Shown here one piece after another: positions 12,801 through 24,800 of a stretch of 62,000 nucleotides of DNA. Made by a program: the position numbers and the translations under genes. Source of the DNA: Phoronis australis (Eukaryota > Phoronida > Phoronidae); NCBI GenBank assembly GCA_002633005.1, contig NMRA01000254.1, positions 430,436 to 492,435 of the forward strand, in the 5' to 3' direction. Numbering within the stretch: position 1 is the first letter of the stretch; the number at the start of each line of letters is the position of its first letter. Under the pieces are notes generated by a model that saw nothing but the letters and a program-made list of their open reading frames with translations, made no database searches and was not told where the DNA came from.

Positions 12801-15800
12801 TTCTTTAGCATTGTTGCAAATCTGACTTGCTGAGTTCGTAATGTTTCTGTTGGATAATGATGTGTAGCCGTAGTTAGAGCACGTTGTCATTGAGATCGCC
12901 AATACATGTTGCAAGGGACAAAGATTCTTATATCTTCAGTTTCCTATCAATAACTGTGAAAGTTGAAGGCTGTATGTTTAGCTATGGTCTTCATTAGCTA
13001 CACATAGCAAGGCCTCAAATTAATGACTGAATTACACTTTGACTTGCTTAGAAGATAATTAGCTTCTCAATATTTCTCTACTATGCCTTTGATGTGACCA
13101 TGTTTTACGTGTTGTTTTCCATTTCAGGATGAAGTGGATGGCAAACACCTACAGATAGTTGTTGACTTGGAGAAAACTCCTTCTGACTCTGCCTTCGCTG
13201 GCGACTCGGCTGCCAGTTTAGGGACGAAGAAGAAAGTCGGTTTTTATGTTGGTTCTGGCACCTCCCTGTCGGCAATGGGAGACGCTAAGCAGGAAGTGCC
13301 ACCCTCACCTGCTCATCATGCGACTCATGTGCCTACTGCTGCCGAGCGCTTCCAGCGGACAGTTGTTGCTGAGCCCGAACCCACTCCCATGTTTGGTGGA
13401 ATCACAGAGCAACCTATGGCATCTGAAGCAGCTGCAAAACCCATGATATCCGTCCCAAGTAAAACCCGTGTTATTAGCAAAGACTCACCTTCACAGGATG
13501 TCAAGTTCCACATAGGTACTTTACAAACTACATCAAATTTGTTTCTTGAAAGCTTTCAGAAGTTGCTTGTTGCCATAGTTACTGTTAACAACTCAGACCC
13601 TTTCTTTGAGCTTTGGAAATGGAAGGCCTGTGTTTTATTTTCTATACTGTGTCTTACGACTTGATATTTTTGTCCGAATAATAAAAATTCTGAAAGCTGG
13701 GACAGCCTCCCAAATTTTGGGAGTCAGAATTGACTATTCCCATCTGTAAAATTTGGAAGTCGACGTATATTGTTACGTGACCAATGCGATTTTGCTTTAT
13801 ACACCGTAATCACGCATTCGCCATTTTAAAAGTGTGCCTCTTTTTTGGTTTTAAAAACAATGCATTCTTCGCCAAATCACAGTGCAAAGCGTAATTTTTT
13901 CGCGTGCCTCGTTGTATTTATGCCTCAATTGCATTCATTTGTTTTTTGAAACCTAAAAAGAGGCTCACTACTAGAATAGCGACATTACTGTCCTATTTTT
14001 TCTTAACTGAAACTTTGTGAAGACTAGATTATTTAGATCGGAACAATCTCCCCGTGCCTCTGGTGGTCACTCGTATCTCATGTTGTTTGAAAATTCATCT
14101 ACAGGTGAAGAGAAGTCTAGCTCAGACCTATTGAACCCATCTGTTATTAGTGGTGAACACTCCCACACCAAAATGGACCAATCAGATCCATCAGCCAGAC
14201 ACGGTACAGGAAAGTGGGTTTTTGGCACTTACTAATTTCTACTTGGAATTCAACTTTTGTAGTAACAATATGAATAATAACATGAAGAACCATGGAGAAA
14301 AAAATGTTTTAACTTCATTTTTGATCTGTAAATAATCTGATAACTTTCATTAAACAGTCGCTGTTAATGCTATTTCTAGTCGGAGTAAATATACGATTGA
14401 TGACGCGTTCATTTCATATCTCCATCATGAAGAGACTTCTTTGCTTGGACTTTGCGTCTGTATAATCTGCATTGTTGTTTGTAGCAACAAAAAGGTCAAA
14501 GTTCGCCGACACCACAGCCATCGACACCACCACCACCATCAGCAGGAGAGTTTGCGCCGGGTTCCAGGCAGTGAGGTTGCCATTAGCGACGCTCTGAAGC
14601 GGATACCTACCGAAAAAGAGGAGGCACTGATGTTGAAGCAGTCAGACCTGGAGGACATAGCAAGTAAGAGTCGAGTTTGGGATTGGTCCAACACTTGACA
14701 ATAAAATTAGTTTTTGTTATCGATGTTTTCCATTTGCAGTGCATGTCAAAATTACCCAGATTTCCCCTTCATGGGAGTTGGACCGAACGAGGTTGGATGA
14801 AGAGGAATGTTTTTTCTTTTTTTAGTTCATATAATTGGTACGGTACAGATGAATAGGAAAGTTAGTAAGGTGGGTATTCCATACTGTAATTAGAATTTTG
14901 CCGCCGCCTATAATTAGTGCTTGACTGTTATTTTTGTTAGTTGTTATGATGTGGAAATGCTACTCTGTTGTTACTGTAGTATTTCTAACTGCATATGACT
15001 GGTCAAGTACCCCATTGGAGGTAAAGAGGTTCCTGCTATTTGGTATTTTGAAAGAGAATAATAATCCTTTAATTTACTGGCTACAATTTGAAATAAATAC
15101 AAAGGTATTGTAATTTCTCACTGTTATTTGTCAATATTCTCCTGGACGCATATGTGAAAACCTTTCTAACTAGACACAACATGCAAGGTACCTAAACTAC
15201 ATGGTCAACGGACTCATAAACACAGGCACGGACGCATGAACACGACTCACGGACATGCAAACACCGTCCACTGACTCACAAACACCGGAACGGACTCACA
15301 AAACACGATCCACGCACCCAAATACACGGGACACGGACTCATATTCACGAGGAAACACGGTTAACGGACCGCCAAACACGGGTCACGGACTCATCGGCTT
15401 CCTGGGTCAGCTGACATCTTCATTTTGTCAGTGACCCGTGTTTGGCGGTCCGTTAACCGTGTTTCCTCGTGAATATGAGTCCGTGTCCCATGTATTTGTG
15501 TGCGTGGATCGTGTTTGTGAGTCCGTTCCCGTGTTTGTGAGTCAGTGGACGGTGTTTGCAGGTCTGTGAGTCGTGTTTATGAGTCCGTTGACCGTGTAGT
15601 TTAGGTACCTTGACATGGCTAGTTGGTGAATATAAAACATTTTGTGTCATCCTCTCATGTTTTGTTGTCAGCTATTAGCAGGATTATTCCACAGCAAAAG
15701 AATATGGAATAATTTTGCTACATCATGATCTCAAAAATTGTCAGAAAGTTGTAGTGGCTTTAAACTAAAGCTACATTCCATCCAAAAAAATGTTGATGTA

Positions 15801-18800
15801 GACCACTCGTTAAATTGGTCTCAGTGAGAAGCGATTTCAGATGTTCCTGAATGGTATTCATAGACTGTGGTTCTCTATGTACTCACCAGGTCACTTGTAG
15901 AGTTTCTACTCTATGCATTCACAGAACCTCTCGGCCATCGACAAATATCCAATAGCATCGACATGAAGTCTTGTCTGATTGGATTTCTGTGTTCGACCAG
16001 TGGTCCTGATGGTTTATTGAACTAGAGCGTCTTCATGGATTGTAGAAGGTCCTGTGTTCATGCCCTGGTCGGGGCAGCAATCTTTGTCATTACTAGGTGA
16101 CAGGATTTGACCGCATGTGATTCTGTTAGGTATCTATTCTATTTGTGTATGAATTGTGGGCAGGGCTGAAACTCTGTCCAACAAAATCGCTGTCACATAA
16201 CGCATATGTCAATGTGTCGATGCTATGTCGAACAATAACAATTAAAATGGCACGCCTTCCAGGTCACAGGTTGGGTGACGCCCGCGGCATCCGCCGTCAC
16301 AAGATGTCGAGCAAACACAGCGGCAAACCAACCCTGTCCACCGTCATCCAAACGGGATTAAAGCAGGTCACGTCGACACCAAAACCCTCAAGGACAATTG
16401 ACCACAGCCCACACGAGGTGTTTGTGGAATTAGACGAACTTCAGCTTGGCCTTGACCTTCAGTGGGAGTGGAAGGAGAAGGCTCGCTGGATCAAGTTTGA
16501 GGAAGATGTTGAAGAAGAGGCTGAACGTTGGGGGCGCCCTCACGTGGCTTCGCTGTCTTTCCATAGTTTATTGGAGTTGAGGAGAGGGCTAGAGCAAGGT
16601 GAGTGACTGGGTGGCAGGGAGCCATAGAGTATGATGTTACTGGTGGAGATGTCATGGCCTCGCTGTCTTTCCACCGTTTGTTGGAGTTGAGAGGACTTGA
16701 GTAAGGTGAGTGATCAGGGAATTTGGAGGTTAGGAATTGAAAAAGAGGTTGGAAGGTCGGACCATTAGTGTGTGGTCTCATTCCCTTTCCATTGTTTGTG
16801 TGAGCTGAAAAAAGGGTGAGTGATAGGGTTTTATGGGAGGAGGCTGAATGGTGGGGATGGTCTCATGTGGCCTCACTTTTCTTCCATTGTCTGCTGGATA
16901 TGAGGTTAGCATTATGTGGGTGATAGGGATTGTGTGAAGAACTCGGAGAAAGAAGCTAAATGTTGGGACTTTGTATTCCTTGAGATGTGTGAACAACTTA
17001 ATATTATTTCAAAACGTGTAATTTGTGTAGCCTCATAGTGTCCAGGTACGATAGATACGATATATAGCTGTTCCTGTCAAACTCACATCATTTTGGCTAA
17101 CATCAAACCCGCGGCACACATCCTCAACACCTAAACTCTACATATGCCCCTGAAATGCCCATACACGATGACCACACTCAAGATTCCATGGCTTTGCCAC
17201 TGAATTCCGATTGCAGACTAGATGTGTGGGCATAGACCCTGATCCCCTGGATTGGAGTTTTGATCACTGGTCATAGAGCAATTTTGTATCCCGTGTTATG
17301 TTTAGGGGTGTGTGCCTGGGGATACATGGCTGGTTTGGTGTCGGCTGGTCCTGGACTGGAGTTGAGATATTGCAGCTGGAATTTAGAGCCGTAGTCGTGG
17401 AATTGTTTCCACCTCACGTGGTTTTGCTTCAAGCACGGATCTTAACCGTATCCACTTGTTGTAGGCTCCGTCATGCTTGACCTGGATGCACCAGATTTGA
17501 CTACGCTAGTGACCCTAGTGGTGGGGAACATGGTTACACGTGACCTGATCACGGATGACCAGGCATCACTGGTACAAAAAGTGCTTTTGCTCAAACATAC
17601 GTAAGTGCGATGTGCGCCAAATAGAGTGTTGCCACACCTTTGAATGGCTGTCTGCTCTGTTATCAATGGTAATTTCACTTTGTATTGCATTAAAAGAACA
17701 GTTTTGGGCTGACATGCAAACACGTGAAGGTTGACGATTTCTTTCAAAGGGTGTGTATTCTTCATGTGACAAAACTTATGGATGTTTTTTGTAATGTGTT
17801 GGCATCAAACAATATGTAGATTGTATACATGTTCGAAAATGTGTTTGGTATATCTTCTTGAAGCACATTTTTGTTTATGTGAATCACTTTCCAAACTTTA
17901 AGCTTTTTTGATGTTTTTTTTTCTTCAATTTTTGATTTGATGTATTTGATATGTCCCTTCATCTTCCAGGCATGTAAGTCAAAGATACTCGTCCATTAAG
18001 AGAAACATCTCATATCACAACCTGCAAGGCCTCTTGGGGAAAAGCAAGTGAGCCTTTCAATCTATTGTTAAGTTAATTCAGAAAGGATACCAAACTCCTT
18101 ACAAAGTCTTGAAAACAGGCAAGCGTGACTTACGTTTTTGGCGAGTGTCACGGCAACTGTGGGGAAAGACCTCACGCAAATAGCCTTAAGTCTCAATCTG
18201 TTACTCAGGGACTGTACAAGTTTTTCCTTCTCATGGTATGACAATGACGCATTGGCAGGTGACAGAACGAGGTTCGTTTGAAATCACTAAAACCGTGTTT
18301 CGTATCCTTTTAAAGAAAATGGTACAGCAGTACTTTAAATGCATTTAATTATTGAAGATAACTGAAAAACAAATGTATCAGTTATTGGTGTATTGGTGTA
18401 AGTAATAAATAAATGGGTTACTAATCACTAACTTATGTGGGCAATAAAAAGGAATTTAGTCGCAGTTGAAGGAATACCCTTGACAATGTAATCATAGAGG
18501 ATGCACTGTTGCTTTAAGCGTTGTTATTGGCCAACCCTAAAACTGCGAATTCATTGTACATGCACGCATTGCCTGGAAATCTGGAAATGACAGATATTTC
18601 CATTACGTCTGACTTGAGTTGGTAACTGAAATAAAATCCTATGGCTGTAAGGAATGTAATTAGACCGTCGGAGAAAAAGGACTACTTCGATTTTTGTTTC
18701 AAGCCAGCTCAACAGGATGAAAAGCAGTTTTGATGTTTATCCAACCGTTTTCCATATGCCCTACCCTTTTCTTGAGAAAAGTCTCAACGGCAAGTCTTGA

Positions 18801-21800
18801 CGTCAAGTTTTCCATTTACGTGATCGCTGTTCCTTCATTCCAGAAATCCCGACGGTCGTTCCTACAGCTTCCTTAGACCTGTCTCTCGCACCACAATGGG
18901 TAGCAGTCATAGCCAGCCGTCAACGGAGAAGATGTCCAAACCAGATGTTCTTGCCTCCACCAATGATTCGGACATTAAACTGGAGGAAATTACCACAGGC
19001 CCTACAGCTAAGGTAGACCTTGCTTGGATCAGTCTTCAACAAGTTTTCCTTCCACACTACATACCATATGCATGGGATGTACAGCACACATCACGAATTT
19101 TTGGCCGACCGGTCGGAAATTGGTCGCCGACCGGCCGTCGACCGGTCGTCTAGCCGACCAGCAGCCGACCAACAACGGTCGGCTAGGAGCCGTCTGCTGA
19201 GTCGCCTCTCTGGTCGGCACTTGGGTCGGCTAAATGGTCGCCTAGCGTAGACGACCAATTCGGATTAAGCGTGTCCTTGGTCGGCAATTACCATTTTATG
19301 ACTTAGCGGGTGAACTTTGGCCAAACAAACTTTNNNNNNNNNNNNNNNNNNNNNNNNNNNNNNNNNNNNNNNNNNNNNNNNNNNNNNNNNNNNNNNNNNN
19401 NNNNNNNNNNNNNNNNNNNNNNNNNNNNNNNNNNNNNNNNNNNNNNNNNNNNNNNNNNNNNNNNNNNNNNNNNNNNNNNNNNNNNNNNNNNNNNNNNNNN
19501 NNNNNNNNNNNNNNNNNNNNNNNNNNNNNNNNNNNNNNNNNNNNNNNNNNNNNNNNNNNNNNNNNNNNNNNNNNNNNNNNNNNNNNNNNNNNNNNNNNNN
19601 NNNNNNNNNNNNNNNNNNNNNNNNNNNNNNNNNNNNNNNNNNNNNNNNNNNNNNNNNNNNNNNNNNNNNNNNNNNNNNNNNNNNNNNNNNNNNNNNNNNN
19701 NNNNNNNNNNNNNNNNNNNNNNNNNNNNNNNNNNNNNNNNNNNNNNNNNNNNNNNNNNNNNNNNNNNNNNNNNNNNTTTTTTTTATTTTGGGATGGAACC
19801 CTTTGTTTTGTTTTTTAATGCCACAAGTTTGTGTTCCTAATGACGCGAGTCATAATGAAAGAAATACGGGCTGAATGGAGTTCATTGTTTGCTTCAGCAG
19901 AATTGTTCATCACCGATAAATTCTTTTATTCCAATTTGAAGTTTGAAATTTTGGCATAACTTAATTATCGCAGCTTAGGTCTTGAAAAGCTGTTATTGTC
20001 TGTGGGATTATTTTTTAACATTTATTTTATTAAACAAAACGTCAGATGCAAGACATAGAGGCAGCATGACTATTGGGTCTTATTTCTTTAAGCCCAAAAC
20101 ATTCTCACCCATTCACACAAGCATGTCACTCTATTTGCAATGGATACCAGATAACTGTAAATAAGGGAATCTGTTTACCCTAATAATAATTTTTACTCAG
20201 ACCATCCCTTATCAAATATTGTTTTAATTCTTTTCTGAAGAGAAACGGAGAAGGTTACACTCTCTGGGATTACTTAGCATGTGCGCACATGTGAGGCACA
20301 ATAGAATCTAACTGAAATGAAAACGAAAAAAATCACATTGGTATATCAGTGCAGTTTTATGTTTTTGCAGAAACCTTATGGATGTTAGCTTGTTTGATAT
20401 TAATTTGTGTAATGGTTTTATATTAATTTGTGTAATGAATCGGTAATATTTTATCTCATAAGCAACAAGGTCAGGCTGCCTTTACTAAGAATCAAGCAGA
20501 CCGTGACTGTACTACACCACCATTGGTCCAACGTGGAAAACACGATGCTCCAAAAGTCGTTGTGGTAATGAGACTCATAGTGCTGAGTTCAGCCCGCATG
20601 TTTGGAAATTGCTTTTGTTGTTTTGGCTTATCCGGTACGTAAATCTATCGGCTTTCTAGAATCAAAAATATAAGGTGGGCATGTTTGTGGCTTTGTTGTT
20701 TATCAGCAATGGCTGCTTTATCCGAATAATCCCAGCAATGATGTAGCAGTCTCTTCCGTTGATGATTAGCCCACTGTTTGTTTTATCTGGATAACGTAAC
20801 GCACAGGTGGTCAGCATCTTTGCCCGTTATTAGCACAGCACGGTTTGTCTGGACAACAAGTTGGCTTCTGGGCAAGACAAGGTCCTAATACTCTGGGTTG
20901 CGGGTACAGCATATTGGCCTTGGTTGAACAATGTTGCATTGCATGGCATATGTTAGAGCTTGGGTAAACATGACACTGCATGGCAACTGCTGATCTATGC
21001 AATTTGATGGATATTGTTGGCCACCACTGGAAGTTGCAGGCTATTACAGATAACTTAAAGGTTTCAAAGTTGACTACAGACAGTTGGACATTGTTGGGAC
21101 TGTGTCATGGTGTGTCAAACTTGAACAAACTTCTTGCCAGAATTATTTGGCAGTTTAGTCGAACTTTTCGTAGCATTAAAATATCAGTTTTGTTGGTCTG
21201 TAGCGAGATTTACATGTGAACTTATTACAAAAAGCCAGTAATTTATTTTCTATCTGTGAATGGAATGACTGTACAATAAGTTGTCATGAAGCAGATATTT
21301 ATGTACAATTTTGTGCCTCGAAACTTGTCGAATTTTGAGGTTGTCCTAAAGCTCTAACTGGGGCTGGAATGCCTACAAACAGGTTGTGTTGCAATAATGA
21401 TAAACGCCATTCATTAATTCTCTCTTGTCCCATCATTACTGAGATTTATACATTCTATGCCTCTTATATACCCATGTTCTGTATACCAAGTGGCACTTCA
21501 TCCTGTTTCGTAGCCTCCAAACCAAAATCGAAATTAGGACATTTGCTCAGCAACTCAACAAGCACTTCAGAGTTTATTACGATTGACCAACCCTAAAATT
21601 GGGAATGGCACTTGTACGCGTTACCAGTGATTTGGGTTTCTTGCTTATTCGGTAACAATTCAAAATCAACTGAGCAATATTTTTAAATTAAACCACAAGC
21701 ATTTTGGTTTAGAATTCAATTCACAGCTATTCAATGGCAAACGGCCACTTTTAAATGCCCTTATTGACTGTAACATGCGCAAATTTATAATAACTACTAC

Positions 21801-24800
21801 AATTTCTTATCCCCAACTGTTGCACAGGTGAGGCAGGACAGACACCGGAGTTATCACCATCTTAATAACTAAAGATCTCTTTACTCAGTTGGTGTCAGTA
21901 AAGCCTAAGATTTGCATATTACTTGGCTCTGCTCTGTGGCTGACTTATTTGAAATTTGCACCTCTCTGTTTAAAAGAAGGCCCCCTCACATCACTTTTAC
22001 CAAAGATGTGCTAAGTTAGTTTTGTAAGGAAGTGGCTTGGTAACACTTTCATTACCTTAATTCCACTTGGGTTTTGACTTGTGGCCAGTTTTGGCTGGTA
22101 TGAGAATTAGGTTATTACAGCATCAAGTTTCAAAAAATCCACAGACCAGAACCAATTGGCTATTTTTGACTTAAGCTTGTTCATCAAAATTGATTCATTT
22201 AATATTTTATACGAAATCTTTCACGATTTTCAACACTGAACCTGTTTTGGAACAGAAAATAATGCGATTTATTTGTGATTTTGTGATGCATGTCAGCTTC
22301 TCAGTAGAAACCAACTGTGCCCCGTTCACCCGTGGGCAAAATTTTATTCCCACAGCACCAGCTAACTTGGTTCTCAAGGCAATGTTTATTTATGATAATT
22401 ACCATTGTCAGAACATCCATGTTTTCTGCAACACAATTCACGCTTTTTCAGATGGATGAGACAGGGACTGTCAGCTTTCACATCCCCAGTAGTCGAGTGG
22501 CCACGCCCGATCACCAAGACCTGGAAATCCTCCGCAAAATACCGCGAGATGCAGAGGCAACCGCTGTACTAGTGGGTGCAGTGGACTTCCTGCAGAGCCC
22601 GGCGGTCGCCTTCATACGGCTCACAGAGGGCACTGACTTGCCCAACCTCACCGAGGTCCCACTTCCCGTGCGGTTCCTCTTCATTTTGCTGGGTCCTGTG
22701 GAAAGCCCAGTAGACTACCACGAGATTGGTCGGTCCTTGTCCACGCTTATGTCGAATACGGTAACTATGTACTTGGAGTAATGGTATACAAAAACATGTG
22801 CACACCACTCTACGCTATCTTTCGAAAAGCATAAAATTATTAAACAATGTTTTGTTTGATGTGTTCAGTTTCACCAGATTAAAGTGGCTCTTATGAGGAA
22901 AAAGTAAAAAGTCAGCCTCACAGTATTAAACAAACAGTAATATTTTGTGGAAAGTGAAATAAATTTCAGTACCAATATAGAAAGTAGATCATGTTGTTTG
23001 TTTTATTGAATAGTTTCCATTTACTCCATAAACAAACAGCGATTCCATGATGTGGCATATCAAGCAAATGATCGGCAGGACTTGCTGAGTGCCATCAATG
23101 AGTTTCTGGATGAGTCTATTGTGCTACCACCTGGTGACTGGGATCGGAAAACACTGCTGCCGATCATGGAGATGGCGCGCAAGAAAGCCAAGCAGAGACG
23201 GCAGAAAAAGAAAGAATTGGAAGGTAAGGTTCATTACTTAGTGTTTGGGAAATAGTGTGTAATGAGCCATGAATATGCTGACTTAGTAAAGCTGGGGTAA
23301 TCCTTCCATAGCAAGTCTTGTAGTTTTGAACTAGTTTGGTCAACTGGGCTATTGTGTTGTGGCCTCAACAGGGTACTATTACACCATCACTGATGGTTCT
23401 GTCATATGATTGGTTGAAAAACTGTTTTAAATAACTTCTGAGATATACCATTTTATTGGCCGACCTGCCACCAGGACATCTAATGTGATGTCGCTTTTAG
23501 CTATCTGACCAATCAGATGCTGTAGAAACTAAAAACCCGACAATGAAGAGAGCAGACAATGTCACATATCTTGAGGCTTCACAGAGGAAATATTATGTCT
23601 TCAGCATGTTATGTCTTATCATTTAACTGTCCTAAACCAATGGATATGAGTAAATTGTCTGGAGTCAAAAATACTCTTAAATTGAAAAAAAAATCAATTC
23701 TTACTTTACCACAAAATCCTTATTTGGGCTGAAATGAAGCACTGTCTAATATGCGTCCAAATGAATTTTGATTGCGCATGACGCTGTTGTTTCTTTAACA
23801 TTTGTATTGCTAACATTTTGCTTAACGACGAGTACGTAGTTTATTTAACATGTTATATAGCTGTGTGATGATTATTGCATTTTAATTGTTCTTTGGACGT
23901 CAGCCGAGCAAGAGAAATTAAGAGGTAAAGCACCAAAGTACATGCATGTACCGTTTCCTCGACTGTGTTTAGTACATTGTAGTTGGTATTTGTAATTTCT
24001 TTTTTTCTGCCAAAACGGGAGAGGTGAACCTGGTAACACTTTATTTTTCTTTAAAGAAGTAAGTAAACTCCTTTGCCTGTTTTTCTTTAAATTTTGGGAT
24101 CAAACTTTTTATCTTGTGTGTAACCAAGGGAATCTTTTGCTTCATTCATAGAAGGGCTCGATTTGATTACTTTCAGCTTGCCAGTGCGATCTCTGATTTT
24201 ATTTGACTCACTAGTGAAAATCCTAAGACGCTGCTAAGTTGCCACGCACATATCAGAGCATGCATTCAAAAATATTTTGTTAAGTAAACAGGCTGTAGTT
24301 AGAGTTCAGCAGAAGCCCGTTCATGATACATGCACAGATAATGTCACTTGTTTGATTTTCTGTTCGGTAGGAGTTGAGCATGCACGAGATATTTGGCCCA
24401 TGGACGAAATTGGTTGTTACAGAGCATACAATACACTTGTAGTTTTCCGTTGAGCTATTAGAAATGAAAAGGAATGCTACACGTTAAGTGATCTCTAGCA
24501 TTCGCACGGACATTTGCCCACATGTGTCGGTTCTGCAATTCAGATATCCCGTGGTCGCTTTCTTGCGATTGTTTCCAAGTATGCATTGTTTATAGGAGGA
24601 GGAAATTTTTCGATGTGTCTCATTTGGCAAGCTGATTTTGTACTAAAGATCGAGCCCTGCATACTCTAAAACGTTTGTTTACTTCACATTCTTTTTTCTA
24701 GTGATTTAGATATTGATCTTTTTTTTGGTAAAACTATCTTTTAGTTAGTTTTCACTCACAAACACGACCTAAGCTGAGGTGTAATTCGTTTGAGGTTTAC

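Noticed and set aside
14105-14203. Exon 5 ending at the stronger-looking donor CACG|GTACAG
   Set aside because: That phase would put exon 6 in a frame that hits a stop; the donor ten bases later keeps the conserved frame.
19310-19874. Open frames crossing the N run
   Set aside because: They are open only because N codons carry no stops.
9743-22451. Na+-bicarbonate cotransporter (NBC/NDCBE) identity for the SLC4 gene
   Set aside because: The His/Arg-rich tail is shared, but [24 protein letters not shown] and the LDADD C-terminus fit the AE subgroup.
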